From positions 124,001-188,000 of the forward strand of contig JACJOC010000087.1 of NCBI GenBank assembly GCA_014695345.1: DNA of 64,000 nucleotides. Direction: 5' to 3'. The notes beneath the pieces are model-generated. The model ran no database searches, was not told where the DNA came from, and saw only the letters and a program-made list of their open reading frames with translations. Made by a program: the position numbers and the translations under genes. Each line of letters starts with the position of its first letter. Within the stretch, counting starts at the first letter, position 1. The stretch is from Cyanobacteria bacterium FACHB-471 (GTDB lineage: Bacteria > Cyanobacteriota > Cyanobacteriia > Elainellales > Elainellaceae). Of this stretch, positions 25,962-35,573 are shown in pieces.

Positions 25962-26912
25962 TCACGATGCTTGTTGATGCCCCAGCTTGAGGAAGATAGT
26001 TTCTAAATCTTCGCGAACACAGTGAAAGTCATTGATTGGAATGCCTGCGCCGACGAGCGATCGCAGCAACAGCGCAGATTCCTTTGGCTCTCCCGAAAAT
26101 TGCACTCTGACGGTTTGGGTTCCAGGCAAAACTTCTACGTTCTCCACCTGGGGATGGCTTCTCAAGTTTTGCCGGAGTGCATCTAGCTTGCCGAGCGTTG
26201 AAATGAGAATTTGCTGACGGCTCAAGCGACGGTAGAGTTCTTGCAGGGGCGCACTTTCTACCAGATAGCCTAACTCCATAATCCCGATTGAAGTACAAAG
26301 TTCTGCCAGGTCGCTCAGCACGTGGGACGAAATCAAAATTGTCATCCCCGCCTCTTGCAGCACTTTGATGATTTCGCGGAACTGCATCCGGGCGATCGGG
26401 TCAAGCCCCGAAACTGGCTCGTCCAGCAACAGCAAAATCGGTTCGTGGATAATCGTGCGGGCCAGGCTAAGGCGCTGTTTCATGCCTCGCGACAAAGTGG
26501 CAATCAGGCTATTTCGCTTTGGTGCAAGCTGCACCAGGTCTAGCACTTCATGCAAACGACGATTGCGGTGGGGCTGCCGCAGCTTATACATTCGCGCAAA
26601 ATAGTCTAGATAATCCCAAACGGTCAGGTCATCATAAAGCGGGAAGTCATCTGGCAGGTAACCAATCCGTTGCTTGATGTGAGCGTTGGTTTTATCGCGC
26701 AGGAGGCGATCGCCATTAATCAAAATCTCTCCTGTCGTTGGCTCCTCTGCCGTTGCCAACATCCGAATCAGAGTCGTTTTCCCTGCGCCATTCGGTCCGA
26801 TTAGTCCATAAACTTCTCCAGCCTCAATTTCTAAATCGATGTCATTTACGGCAACCTGACGGTCAAACTGTTTGGTCAGCCCGCGAGTACGAATTGCCAG
26901 TTCCTTCGCCAT
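25962..26912 (-). CDS. ABC transporter ATP-binding protein
   Basis: Cytoplasmic ATPase (316 aa) driving the adjacent ABC-2 permease. Walker A is GPNGAGKTTLI, the Q-loop is at YLPDDFPLY, the signature is LSRGMKQRLSLA (Leu-Ser-Arg-Gly rather than Leu-Ser-Gly-Gly), Walker B is ILLLLDEPVSGLDP and the H-loop is ISSHVL. The roughly 80-residue C-terminal extension is common in CcmA/NatA-like exporters. The order ATPase then permease on one strand implies a two-gene operon. Confidence 0.94.
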   Translation of the reverse strand: MAKELAIRTRGLTKQFDRQVAVNDIDLEIEAGEVYGLIGPNGAGKTTLIRMLATAEEPTTGEILINGDRLLRDKTNAHIKQRIGYLPDDFPLYDDLTVWDYLDYFARMYKLRQPHRNRRLHEVLDLVQLAPKRNSLIATLSRGMKQRLSLARTIIHEPILLLLDEPVSGLDPIARMQFREIIKVLQEAGMTILISSHVLSDLAELCTSIGIMELGYLVESAPLQELYRRLSRQQILISTLGKLDALRQNLRSHPQVENVEVLPGTQTVRVQFSGEPKESALLLRSLVGAGIPINDFHCVREDLETIFLKLGHQQAS

Positions 26913-27030
26913 AAGATCACGGAATGTAAAGGGCAGGACAAGAGGTTAATCGATAGCCTAACTGTCCCTACAAGATCTGTCGGTAAATTTTCAGAAATTG
27001 AAACTAAGTTAGGGGTTAGGGGCTAGGGTT

Positions 27031-27084
27031 GTGGGATGGGCATCTTGCCCGTCCAAATCCAAGCAGGCAAGATGCCTGCTCCAC
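27031..27084. repeat. REP-like palindrome (GGCATCTTGCC family)
   Basis: Arms GGCATCTTGCC / GGCAAGATGCC flanked by GTGG / CCAC, within the 350-bp gap before gatB. I recognise this as a dispersed palindrome frequent in cyanobacterial intergenic DNA. The flanks (27005-27030 and 27160-27195) are runs of GGGGTTAGGGGC-type words. No gene is seen in the gap. Confidence 0.7.
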
Positions 27085-27261
27085 AAGAAACTAGAGCTTC
27101 CAGGAATTTAGTTGCACATCGCATCATTTCTCCTTCCCTTTCAGTCACTTGCCTTCTCTTTCCCTAGTCCCCAGCCCCTAGCCCCCAGCCCCTCTTTAGC
27201 CCCTCCCTCTTCCCCTTACGGGCTAAAATAGACCCAATCACTGCCTAGCTAAAAAGTAATC

Positions 27262-28746
27262 ATGACAACTGCTGCTCCGGTTAAGACCCAATATGAAGCA
27301 GTTATTGGGTTAGAAACCCACTGTCAACTCAAAACTGACACGAAAATTTTCTGCAACTGTTCTACCGAATTTGGCACGCCTCCCAACACCAATGTTTGTC
27401 CGATTTGTATGGGAATGCCGGGAGTGCTGCCTGTGCTCAATCAAAGGGTGTTGGAATATGCCGTCAAAGCGGGTTTGGCGTTGAACTGCCAGATCGCGCC
27501 CTACAGCAAATTTGACCGAAAGCAGTACTTCTACCCCGATCTGCCCAAAAACTACCAAATTTCGCAGTATGACCTGCCGATTGCCGAACATGGTTGGTTA
27601 GAGGTTGATGTTGAAGATAAAGATGGCACTCTAGTCCGCAAGCGCATCGGCATCACGCGCCTGCACATGGAAGAAGACGCAGGCAAACTGGTGCATGGTG
27701 GCAGCGATCGCCTCTCTGGTTCTACCCATTCCCTCGTAGACTACAACCGCACGGGTGTACCGCTGGTCGAAATCGTCTCCGAGCCGGACATGCGCTCTGG
27801 GCAAGAGGCGGCTGAGTATGCTCAAGAGTTGCGGCGAATTTTGCGCTACCTAGGTGTGAGCGATGGCAACATGCAGGAAGGCTCGTTGCGCTGCGACGTG
27901 AATATCTCAGTGCGTCCCGTCGGACAGGAAGAATTTGGCACCAAGGTCGAAATCAAGAACATGAACTCGTTCAACGCAATTGAACGGGCGATTAACTACG
28001 AGATTGAGCGGCAAATCGAGGCGATCGAATCCGGCGAACGGATTTTGCAAGAAACGCGGCTGTGGGAAGAAGGCTCCCAACGCACCATCAGCATGAGGAT
28101 CAAGGAAGGCTCAAGCGATTACCGCTATTTCCCTGAGCCAGATTTAGGTCCGATTGAAGTAACCGCTGAGCAGTTGGAAGAATGGCGATCGCAACTCCCT
28201 GAATTGCCTGCCAAAAAGCGCGAACGCTATCAGAGCGAGTTAGGATTGTCTGCTTATGATGCGCGAGTGCTGACGGATGATCGGGCGATCGCCGAATACT
28301 TTGAAGCTGCCACTGCTGCCAAAGCCAATCCCAAGCTCGCTGCCAACTGGATCATGGGCGACATCAGCGCCTACCTGAATGAAAAGCGGCTCAGCATCAC
28401 TGAAATTCCCCTCCAGCCCGAAACCTTGGCAGAACTGGTTGAACTGATCGAAAGCAACACAATCAGCAACAAAATTGGCAAAGACATTCTGCCTGAACTG
28501 TTGGTGAATGGCGGCTCCGCTAAGAAGCTGGTGGAGAGCAAAGGGCTAACCCAAATCTCTGACACAGGTGCCCTCGAAGCAGCCATTGATGCTGTGATCG
28601 CTGCCAATCCCGACGAACTGGCTAAATATCGGGGTGGTAAGACCAAGCTGCTGGGCTTCTTTGTCGGTCAGGTCATGAAACAAACGGGTGGAAGAGCTGA
28701 TCCAAAGCTGACCAACCAGCTTCTCACCCAGAAATTAAACGGTTAG
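27262..28746 (+). CDS. gatB: Asp-tRNA(Asn)/Glu-tRNA(Gln) amidotransferase subunit B
   Basis: Subunit B (494 aa) of the GatCAB complex, which converts Glu-tRNA(Gln) to Gln-tRNA(Gln) and is needed because cyanobacteria lack GlnRS. N-terminal [15 protein letters not shown], the GatB signature region [18 protein letters not shown], and zinc-type cysteines (CNCSTEFG...CPIC) are present. The C-terminal YqeY-like tail ends [15 protein letters not shown]. Length is normal. gatA and gatC are not adjacent. The terminator at 28781-28818 follows. Confidence 0.98.
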   Translation: MTTAAPVKTQYEAVIGLETHCQLKTDTKIFCNCSTEFGTPPNTNVCPICMGMPGVLPVLNQRVLEYAVKAGLALNCQIAPYSKFDRKQYFYPDLPKNYQISQYDLPIAEHGWLEVDVEDKDGTLVRKRIGITRLHMEEDAGKLVHGGSDRLSGSTHSLVDYNRTGVPLVEIVSEPDMRSGQEAAEYAQELRRILRYLGVSDGNMQEGSLRCDVNISVRPVGQEEFGTKVEIKNMNSFNAIERAINYEIERQIEAIESGERILQETRLWEEGSQRTISMRIKEGSSDYRYFPEPDLGPIEVTAEQLEEWRSQLPELPAKKRERYQSELGLSAYDARVLTDDRAIAEYFEAATAAKANPKLAANWIMGDISAYLNEKRLSITEIPLQPETLAELVELIESNTISNKIGKDILPELLVNGGSAKKLVESKGLTQISDTGALEAAIDAVIAANPDELAKYRGGKTKLLGFFVGQVMKQTGGRADPKLTNQLLTQKLNG

Positions 28747-28780
28747 GTTGTTTAAACTCAAGTAAACTCAAGATTTAGTG

Positions 28781-28818
28781 AAATTCCAGGGAAACTACCA
28801 CTATCCCTGGAATTTTTT
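28781..28818 (+). terminator. Intrinsic terminator of gatB
   Basis: Perfect 12-bp stem AAATTCCAGGGA / TCCCTGGAATTT followed by TTT, 35 bp after the stop. Confidence 0.9.
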
Positions 28819-28937
28819 GGGCAAAATCTAAAACGAGGGGTCAAACCCCTCACCCTATGCAGCGGTTTTTCTGATCTTTACAAAACTTTTCCTGAAAAAC
28901 TCGTTTTAGGGGGTGACACCCCCCACCCCTTTAGTGC

Positions 28938-29002
28938 CATAATACGATAAGTAGATGCACCCTGATGGTAGGGAGAGTTGTTTTAACGGCTCTCCCTTTT
29001 TT
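28938..29002 (+). ncRNA. Candidate short non-coding RNA
   Basis: The 28819-29176 gap has no gene. It does contain an isolated terminator-like hairpin, GGGAGAG / CTCTCCC followed by six T (28971-29002), well past the gatB terminator. A -10-like CATAAT at 28938 lies upstream. Together these could mark a roughly 50-nt transcript. The proposal rests only on these two elements. Confidence 0.3.
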
Positions 29003-29172
29003 AGTAGCTTTCCAAAGAAAGTAATTCTGCGCTCCCCGTCTTCCTAATCTAGATACTGCCCAGAATTCCAATCTGAGCATGGAAGTAAAGAAGTAAAACT
29101 GTTGCCATACCCAAATTCACCTTTTAGGTTCAGCAACGTTGGCTTTCTTTTGCTAAAATATCTAAGCTAGAT

Positions 29173-29940
29173 TCATGCGGATGTGGCGGAATTGGTAGAC
29201 GCGCTAGATTTAGGTTCTAGTTTCGCAAGAAGTGAAGGTTCAAGTCCTTTCATCCGCATTTCCTGAAACTGAACGTTGAATACCTCTGCAAAGGAGGTAG
29301 CAACCTGCTGGTGAACCTGATCGAGGTCAACAGTAGGAAGAAACTGTGCCAAGCTGCCAACGGGTTTATCGGCAATACCGCAGGGGACAATTTGATTAAA
29401 CCCTTGCAAGTCAGGATAAACATTCAGCGCGAAGCCGTGCATTGTAATCCAACGGCTAACTTTAATGCCAATCGCCCCAACTTTACGTCCTTCCAACCAT
29501 ACTCCGGTTAACCCTGGCACTCGTTCACCCTGTAGACCGTAGGCTGCAAGTACTCGGAGCAACACTTCCTCTAGCTGGCGTAGATACCAGTGCAAGTCTT
29601 GCTTGTAGTAGCACAAGTTCAAAACTGGATAGCCAACGATTTGACCGGGGCAATGGTAAGTTACTTCACCGCCACGCTCGACCCGACAAACTTCTATATC
29701 TGATGTGTCTGGGTCAAACTTCAAAAAATCTAGAGTAGCGCCTTGACCTAGCGTGTAGACAGGCGGATGTTCTAGCAGTAGCAGTACGTCATCTAGGTCA
29801 GGTTGGTTACGTCGCTCTGCTACAAGCGATCGCTGCCATGACAAAGCCGTTGAGTAGGGTACAAGTCCCGGTTTGTAGAGCAAACACCGACGGGAACGAG
29901 TATCAGTTAATGAAGCGATCGCAAGTGTACCCAAGTCCAT
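29173..29940 (-). CDS. lipB: Octanoyltransferase (lipoate biosynthesis)
   Basis: Transfers octanoyl from acyl carrier protein to lipoyl domains, the first step of lipoate assembly. Family motifs include [37 protein letters not shown]-like [29 protein letters not shown] and IVPCGI (catalytic Cys) before KPVGSL. ATG 29940 gives 255 aa. The last roughly 28 codons (from about MKGLEPSLL) are antisense to the complete tRNA-Leu gene and are probably not functionally required. It stands alone, with its start facing lrtA across a divergent promoter. Confidence 0.95.
   Translation of the reverse strand: MDLGTLAIASLTDTRSRRCLLYKPGLVPYSTALSWQRSLVAERRNQPDLDDVLLLLEHPPVYTLGQGATLDFLKFDPDTSDIEVCRVERGGEVTYHCPGQIVGYPVLNLCYYKQDLHWYLRQLEEVLLRVLAAYGLQGERVPGLTGVWLEGRKVGAIGIKVSRWITMHGFALNVYPDLQGFNQIVPCGIADKPVGSLAQFLPTVDLDQVHQQVATSFAEVFNVQFQEMRMKGLEPSLLAKLEPKSSASTNSATSA
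29177..29258 (+). tRNA. tRNA-Leu (anticodon TAG)
   Basis: Class II tRNA. The acceptor arms GCGGATG / CATCCGC pair fully and the discriminator is A. The anticodon stem CTAGA/TCTAG encloses a loop with TAG, reading CUA. A long variable arm and the T-arm GGTTCAAGTCC are present; CCA is not encoded. The gene is entirely antisense to the 3' end of lipB. Confidence 0.96.
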
Positions 29941-30099
29941 TTTTGAAATCAAGGGTGAATTGACACAAATTCAACTAAAAATGACGCTGATTCAATCAAG
30001 AATTATCAACGGATGCAAAACATTTTAAACGACACTGTTCTCCAGAATACAAAGTGCTAGGGTGAAAACATAACCTAAACACTTAGGGGAGGCGACTCC

Positions 30100-30747
30100 A
30101 TGAAGCTTGTTATCCAGGGCAAAAACATCGAAATCACCGATTCGATTCATGAGTATGTACATCAGAAGATTGAAAAGGCAGTCAATCATTTTCAAAGTTT
30201 AACCACTGAAGTTGATGTGCATTTATCGGTAGCCCGCAACCCTCGGATAAACCCCAAACAAACCGCTGAAGTCACGATTTACGCAAACGGTACAGTCGTT
30301 CGAGCCGAAGAAAGCAGCGAAAACCTTTACGCCAGCATTGATCTGGTTGCAAACAAAATTGCTCGGCAACTGCGGAAATATAAGGAGAAACGGCAAGCAA
30401 AAGTTCACGCTCCCGTGAAGACAGCAGACGTAGTGAGCGAGCAACCTGTTGAAGCCGATTTAATCAAAGATCGCACTCCTGAGCTTCCGGGTGAAGTGGT
30501 TCGCACCAAATACTTTGCAATGCCTCCAATGACGCTTGATGAAGCGTTGGAGCAATTAGAACTGGTAGACCACGATTTTTACATGTTCCGCAACTTAGAA
30601 ACAGGCGAGATTAATGTGATCTATGAGCGGAATCATGGAGGATATGGAGTAATTCAGCCGCGAAATAACAACGGTCATGTAAATGGCAAGTTTGCTCAAA
30701 TCGCTCACGAAAAAAGGATTGAAACAGCAAATCACGCCCAGTCGTAG
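30100..30747 (+). CDS. lrtA: Long-form ribosome hibernation promoting factor (LrtA type)
   Basis: Dimerises ribosomes (100S) in dark or stationary phase; in cyanobacteria it was described as light-repressed transcript lrtA. The N-terminal HPF/YfiA domain (about 1-100) has [13 protein letters not shown] and [21 protein letters not shown]. The C-terminal dimerisation domain (about 145-200) has [29 protein letters not shown] and [18 protein letters not shown] strong ribosome site GGGGAGG precedes the ATG. The 5' leader region could carry the known light control, but I see no specific element. Confidence 0.95.
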   Translation: MKLVIQGKNIEITDSIHEYVHQKIEKAVNHFQSLTTEVDVHLSVARNPRINPKQTAEVTIYANGTVVRAEESSENLYASIDLVANKIARQLRKYKEKRQAKVHAPVKTADVVSEQPVEADLIKDRTPELPGEVVRTKYFAMPPMTLDEALEQLELVDHDFYMFRNLETGEINVIYERNHGGYGVIQPRNNNGHVNGKFAQIAHEKRIETANHAQS

Positions 30748-30785
30748 AGTATTGAAGTAAGGTTAGGGCGTGTAATATCTCGTAG

Positions 30786-30849
30786 GGGCGTGGCATTCGG
30801 CAGCTATATTTGTGGTTTTCAACCCAATCCTTGCCCGAATGCTACGCCC
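30786..30849. repeat. 64-bp palindromic repeat, copy 1
   Basis: The inverted arms begin GGGCGTGGCATTCGG and end CCGAATGCTACGCCC. A second copy of identical length lies at 58263-58326 in the opposite orientation. No coding capacity. MITE- or REP-like. Confidence 0.8.
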
Positions 30850-30878
30850 TCTCAGAATTGCATCATCTTCGTCATTGC

Positions 30879-30962
30879 GTAGGTTGGGTGGAGCGAATGC
30901 GGAACCCAACACAATTTAGGCAAGCACAGTTGTTGGGTTCCGCTATGCTTCACCCAACCTAC
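30879..30962. repeat. GTAGGTTGGG palindromic repeat
   Basis: Ends GTAGGTTGGGTG / CACCCAACCTAC with inner arms GGAACCCAAC / GTTGGGTTCC. It sits between the convergent lrtA and dehydrogenase genes. I recognise this palindrome class as common in cyanobacterial and other bacterial genomes. Confidence 0.8.
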
Positions 30963-30982
30963 AAGTTTAGAGTTAGGTGATA

Positions 30983-31909
30983 TTAATTCACCACATTAAC
31001 CGGCTTGCCTTCGATGCAAGCCTGAATATTTGCGATTAATTCTGCTCCCAATCTTGCTGCCATTTCTTCACTGTTGTAAGCAATGTGAGGCGTGGCAACA
31101 ACATTACCGAGTCTGATTAGCTCCAGCATTTCTCGAGTTGGCAGTCCTGAAACTGGCTCATCTTCAAATACGTCGAGTGCAGCTCCAGCGATGCGCTTCT
31201 GATTCAAGATTTTAATCAACGCTTGCTGATCGACGATCGCCCCTCTAGCGGTGTTAATCAAATAGGCTGAGGGCTTCAACAAATTGAGCCGCCTTTCGTC
31301 AATCAAATGTCTGGACTGTTCCGTTAACGGCAGATGCAGGCTGAGAATGTCAGAGGTTGCAATTAGCTGGTCGAGATCGCCTGAAGAAGTTTTGGAGGTG
31401 GCGTGCTCAACTTCCATGCCGAGGGCGATCGCTAGCTTTTCCACTTCTCGACCGCTGTTTCCGTAACCGATTAGCCCTAGCTTTTTGCCCCGCAACTCTA
31501 CCCCGCGAAATCGCTGCTGACTCCAGCTTCCTTCTCGCAAAAATAAATTTGCTTCCAGGATTCTACGCGTCACAGTAAAGATTAGCCCAATCGTATATTC
31601 TGCGACTGCTAGAGCATTGTGAGTTGGACAGTTGATGACTTTAATATTTGCTGCGCTTGCGGCTTGAAGATCAATCTGGTCATAGCCAACTGCTAAAACC
31701 ACGATGTACTTTAAGTTGGGATTGCTCTTGATGATATTTTCGGTGATGTCAATCCAGCTTAAGGCAATCAATTCTGCACCGTCGATTCTTTGAATCACCT
31801 CTTCTTCGGTTGCAGGCATCTCTTCGTAGAAGGTGACTTCTCCTAAGCTTTTCAGTCTAGTTTTGTCGGTTTCTAATAAATCAGAAGGGTCGGGCAAGAC
31901 AAATTTCAT
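30983..31909 (-). CDS. D-isomer-specific 2-hydroxyacid dehydrogenase
   Basis: NAD(P)-dependent reductase/dehydrogenase (308 aa) of the D-2-hydroxyacid family. The nucleotide-binding GxGxxG appears as IGYGNSGREVE, the catalytic Arg in LINTARGAIVD, the Glu in FEDEPVSG and the His in VATPHIAYNS. The length is near the family norm. Its ATG directly follows the stop of the M48 protease gene (TAAATG), so the pair is an operon with possible translational coupling. The substrate is not identifiable; a glyoxylate/hydroxypyruvate or lactate-type activity is possible. Confidence 0.92.
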   Translation of the reverse strand: MKFVLPDPSDLLETDKTRLKSLGEVTFYEEMPATEEEVIQRIDGAELIALSWIDITENIIKSNPNLKYIVVLAVGYDQIDLQAASAANIKVINCPTHNALAVAEYTIGLIFTVTRRILEANLFLREGSWSQQRFRGVELRGKKLGLIGYGNSGREVEKLAIALGMEVEHATSKTSSGDLDQLIATSDILSLHLPLTEQSRHLIDERRLNLLKPSAYLINTARGAIVDQQALIKILNQKRIAGAALDVFEDEPVSGLPTREMLELIRLGNVVATPHIAYNSEEMAARLGAELIANIQACIEGKPVNVVN

Positions 31910-33751
31910 TTATTTAGCCTCATCGGGTGCTAGGAGCAGTTGTTCAACCCGTTGCTGCATTGCCTGATGCCGCTCCACGCCCTCATAGGTGTAGCGGTTG
32001 TAGCCGTTGAGTTCAATCTGCGTTTCGATATTTTCAATTCGTTCGTCGGCATCAGGGTGAGACGAGAGCCAGATAAACGGCAGGCTTTCTTCTTCTGCTT
32101 CTTCCAGCGTGATCATCAGGTTGCGTAATCCGTCAGCCGCATAGCCCGAAGTCGCCAGGATGCGAGTGCCAAGGGCATCGGCTTGACGCTCCATGTCGCG
32201 GCTGTAGCTCAGTACTGCCAGGTTTGCGGCATAGCCGCCATAGGGAATGAATTGCAGCAGATTGGCGGTCAAGTTACCGCTGGTGACAAGCTGAAAACCG
32301 TGTGAAAGAACGGCGTGAGACAGTTCATGAGCCAGCAAACCAGCTAGTTCTGCTTCAGAATTGGCTTCTAAAATAGCTCCAGCATTGACGAAAATTTTGC
32401 CACCAGGAAGCGCAAAAGCGTTTAGCGTTTCGTCTTGAACGACGTAAAATTCATACTCAAAGTCATCTCGACCGCTAACCTCTGCTAGCCGTTGTCCCAG
32501 TTCATTCACGTAAGCAACGATGGCTTCATCTTCAACTAGCTCTAGCTGACGTGTAGCTTGATTAGCGATGCTTTCACCTACCGCAGACTCGCCGCGCAGC
32601 ATCAAGACGGTTGTTTCAATTGCCGACAAAGGACCAAATAGATTGCCGGTGAGAACGAAGCTGGCTGCCCCCGTGACGAAGTTGGCGATCGCATTTCCCC
32701 TCAACCGACTCCGTGTTCGCTCTTGAAACTCTTCTAAATGCTGATCGGCTAATGTCTGAAACTCAGCTACATCTGGGCGCTCAGGATTGAGCAGCGCAAA
32801 TTGTCGGGCAGCGATCGACGCTTCCAGCCAGCGCTCATTGTCTGCCAGCGCTTCAACTCGTGCCTGAATCAACTCTGGCTCATTTGGATAAAGCGTTGTT
32901 GCCCGCTCCAGGACTGCCAGAGACTCTTCGGGCTTGTCTTGCTCGGCTAAAACTTCGGCGTGGAGCAGATGACCGGGAATAAACTCGGGGTATTCCTCCA
33001 CCAAAAGCTCTAGGGGAACCATCAATCGGGTGTATAGCTCTGCTTCTCGTCCGGCGTTAGCTTCCCGCCAATAGACCTGACCCGCAGGAGACAACAGCGC
33101 CGGATCAGAAATTGCAGCGGGGCGATCGCGCACTGCCTCGGCGATAAACGGCTCTTTTGCTTTGCGATAAAGAAATTCTGCCTGTTCATACTGCCCTTGC
33201 AGATAGAGTCGATCGGCTTCGATCAAAAGCTGTTGCCGACCTTCGTTAGCCAGAGTAGTTGCAGGTTCTGCCTCGCTGGGTGAATTCGGATCATCAGTAG
33301 GGGAATCAGGGTCGATCGCATCCTCAGCTTCACCTGCAGATGAAGGAGCTTCACCATTCTCTAAATCGGGTTTTGGCTCAGCCTCAACAGCTTCAACTTC
33401 CTCTAGCTCAGGTTCCTCTAGTTCAGGGTTTTCTACCTCTAAGTCAGGTGCTACGGCCTCTTCGCTAGTTGGAATTTCAGGATTGCTTGTTGGGGATAGG
33501 CGATCGCTTATTTCCGGTTCGCCATCGCTGATTGCAGGGTGTTCTGGATTAACTTCTACGACTTGAGCCTCGGTTGAAGGTAGCGTAGACTCAGCGATCG
33601 GTTCTAACTCAATGGGGTCGATGAGTTGCGTAACGGTCGCGTCGGCGGATTGGTGCTCAACCAGAAGCTTCTCAGGAAGGGCTGCCTGCACTGTAGGGCA
33701 CAGCAGGGCTGCGCTACTACAGGCAATTAGAAAACTCCAGATTGGTTTCAT
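31910..33751 (-). CDS. Secreted M48-family metalloprotease with TPRs
   Basis: Exported protease of 613 aa from ATG 33751 (GGAGAG just upstream). The signal peptide is MKPIWSFLIACSSAALL ending VQA. A long acidic Pro/Glu linker (about 35-165) precedes a TPR-like region. The M48 domain follows, with the zinc site HELSHAVLSH (HExxH) and the third ligand region YSRDMERQADALG. This resembles BepA/YfgC-like periplasmic quality-control proteases of the outer membrane, except that TPRs come before rather than after the protease. It is in an operon with the dehydrogenase gene downstream. Confidence 0.92.
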   Translation of the reverse strand: MKPIWSFLIACSSAALLCPTVQAALPEKLLVEHQSADATVTQLIDPIELEPIAESTLPSTEAQVVEVNPEHPAISDGEPEISDRLSPTSNPEIPTSEEAVAPDLEVENPELEEPELEEVEAVEAEPKPDLENGEAPSSAGEAEDAIDPDSPTDDPNSPSEAEPATTLANEGRQQLLIEADRLYLQGQYEQAEFLYRKAKEPFIAEAVRDRPAAISDPALLSPAGQVYWREANAGREAELYTRLMVPLELLVEEYPEFIPGHLLHAEVLAEQDKPEESLAVLERATTLYPNEPELIQARVEALADNERWLEASIAARQFALLNPERPDVAEFQTLADQHLEEFQERTRSRLRGNAIANFVTGAASFVLTGNLFGPLSAIETTVLMLRGESAVGESIANQATRQLELVEDEAIVAYVNELGQRLAEVSGRDDFEYEFYVVQDETLNAFALPGGKIFVNAGAILEANSEAELAGLLAHELSHAVLSHGFQLVTSGNLTANLLQFIPYGGYAANLAVLSYSRDMERQADALGTRILATSGYAADGLRNLMITLEEAEEESLPFIWLSSHPDADERIENIETQIELNGYNRYTYEGVERHQAMQQRVEQLLLAPDEAK

Positions 33752-33907
33752 CGCTCTCCAGTCCAGGTAGAATTTCCGGTAATTTCGCAAAGAATTTAGG
33801 ACAGCTATATTCAGTTTGTAACTCTAAAGCAAGGAATTGGGCACAAAATATTGGGTTGTTTCTATCATTAAAACTGAAGGAACTGATAACCTATCTGGGC
33901 TGAAAGC

Positions 33908-34399
33908 ATGAATGACAAGGGCACCAGTTATATGCTGTGGCTGATCTGGCTATTTGGACTAGCAGGAATCCATCGGCTCTATAACAAAAAGATCTTCACA
34001 GGCGTTCTGTGGATGTGTACGTGGGGTTTATTTGGCGTGGGGCAACTCGTGGATCTTTTTCTGATTCCCAATATGGTTGACGAGCACAACACCAAAGCCA
34101 GAATCAAGTTGGGTTTGTCGCCAATGGGGGTGCCTTACCAGCCAACAATTGAAACGTTGGTTCAATCGGCACCTGATTCCAAACCTTTGCTGTTGACCCA
34201 AGATCAGCTAATGCTCAAATTGCTGAAAGCGGCTGAGGCAAGAGGGGGCAAACTGTCGGTGACCCAAGCTGTACTAGATACCGAATGCAACTTTGCCGAC
34301 GTGGAGAACACGCTGCGGGCAATGGCGAAAACTGGCTATGTGGCGATCGAAAACGACCCTACTACGGGAGTTGTGCTTTACGACTTTGTTGAACTTTAG
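33908..34399 (+). CDS. TM2-domain protein with C-terminal winged-helix-like region
   Basis: A 163-aa protein. The N-terminal TM2 domain has two hydrophobic helices joined by a short loop: LIWLFGLAGIHRLYNKKIFTGVLW and WGLFGVGQLVDLFLIP, with the usual GxHRxY. Residues about 95-163 are soluble and read like a small winged helix (LLKAAEARGGKLSVTQAV...VENTLRAMAKTGYVAIENDP). A membrane-tethered regulator is conceivable but not shown. The terminator 34434-34466 lies just downstream. Confidence 0.85.
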   Translation: MNDKGTSYMLWLIWLFGLAGIHRLYNKKIFTGVLWMCTWGLFGVGQLVDLFLIPNMVDEHNTKARIKLGLSPMGVPYQPTIETLVQSAPDSKPLLLTQDQLMLKLLKAAEARGGKLSVTQAVLDTECNFADVENTLRAMAKTGYVAIENDPTTGVVLYDFVEL

Positions 34400-34433
34400 A
34401 TGGGTACGTGGGGCGATCGCCACTCCAATAAAT

Positions 34434-34466
34434 AAAGACCCCAATTCATTGAAAATTGGGGTCTTT
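34434..34466. terminator. Bidirectional intrinsic terminator
   Basis: Perfect 13-bp stem AAAGACCCCAATT / AATTGGGGTCTTT with a 7-base loop, between the convergent TM2 and DUF2996-like genes. Confidence 0.92.
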
Positions 34467-34495
34467 ACTTAATCCACCGGATCTAGTCCTAAGAT

Positions 34496-35338
34496 TTAGT
34501 TTCCGACTAGCCACTTCTGAGCGTTGAGTCGCTGCACTGTGTACAGCACCAACAAGTCTAAATTAACTCTTCGCTCGTCAATCATAAAGGACTCTAGCGT
34601 ACTGGCCTTGCCGCCATTATCGGAATAGGTAAACACCTTAGAAGCCTGAATATCTTCCTTCAAAAAGCCAACATTGAACTGGCGCTTGCCACTCTGTAAG
34701 CGTCCAATCACCTGCCAGCACTCAGGATTTTCATCTAGCCCAGGAACGGGTATCTTCTGTTTCTCAAACTTCAGGTCTAGGTCTTGAACCCCTTGCTTGG
34801 TCAGATTCTCTTTTAGGGTCGGCAAAAAGTGCTGATTAATAAACTCAGCAAAAGGTTTGTCTTCTAAGGCAGGCGGCTTTTCTTTCTTTGCCTTAGCAGC
34901 AGGTTTGGCGTCCCCATCTCCGTCTGCGGCTTTTTCTTTAGCTGCCTTTGCTGCTGCTGCTTTGGCTTTTCTCTCTTCAGGTGAGGGTTTATCCCCAGCC
35001 GCTTTAGCAGCAGGTTCATCGGCAGGTGCTTTCTCTTTCGCATCCTCTGGGGTCGGCTTGCGCTCTGGACCAGTTGGGTCGTCGTCGGGCTTGTTTGCAG
35101 AAGGAAGCGAAGTTGCCTCTGGCTCATCTGAGCTGGGTGCGTTGTCTTCTGCCACTTCAGGAGTGTGAGCATTGCCCGCAGCAGGGTTTGCAACTTCTTC
35201 TCGCTGAGCCGTTTCAGACACCGCTGGCTTTTCGGCTGCGTCGGTCAAAGCTGCTTCAGACTTCCCATCGGCGGGAAGTTCAGTGGTTTTTGCTTCGGAA
35301 TTGTTTTCTCCAGCGTTTGATTTAGCTTCTTCTGCCAT
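34496..35338 (-). CDS. Lys/Ala/Glu-rich protein with DUF2996-like C-terminal domain
   Basis: A 280-aa soluble protein. The first roughly 160 residues are low complexity (Ala, Glu, Lys, Pro, Asp), likely disordered. The last 120 residues form an ordered domain (FAEFINQHFLPTLKENL, CWQVIGRLQSGKRQFNVGF, LVLYTVQRLNAQKWL) that I associate with cyanobacterial DUF2996. No signal or membrane segment. Function unknown. It is transcribed alone, ending at 34434-34466. Confidence 0.8.
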   Translation of the reverse strand: MAEEAKSNAGENNSEAKTTELPADGKSEAALTDAAEKPAVSETAQREEVANPAAGNAHTPEVAEDNAPSSDEPEATSLPSANKPDDDPTGPERKPTPEDAKEKAPADEPAAKAAGDKPSPEERKAKAAAAKAAKEKAADGDGDAKPAAKAKKEKPPALEDKPFAEFINQHFLPTLKENLTKQGVQDLDLKFEKQKIPVPGLDENPECWQVIGRLQSGKRQFNVGFLKEDIQASKVFTYSDNGGKASTLESFMIDERRVNLDLLVLYTVQRLNAQKWLVGN

Positions 35339-35573
35339 TGTGAAGTGAGTCCTTACGTGAATCTCGACGGCTTAGCTTCTGAATGCCCTTATGCTGTCAT
35401 CCGTTCTCATCTTAATGAATAGTGGCTTTGATGCTCAACTTGCTGCAGATGGAAATTCTGATAACAGCTATAGCGATCGCCATATTTGCCAAAACTACAG
35501 AATCGATTGTGACGAGAATACGATAGACCGGATAATATAGTTAAGGCTTGGACAACAAAATAACCATGCACCT

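Noticed and set aside
30879-30962. GTAGGTTGGG repeat as a CRISPR or novel RNA
   Set aside because: Single palindromic copy of a known dispersed repeat class, with no spacer array.
34857-35325. Ala/Ser- and Leu-rich plus-strand frames opposite the DUF2996-like gene
   Set aside because: They arise from the low-complexity coding of the Lys/Ala/Glu-rich N-terminus.
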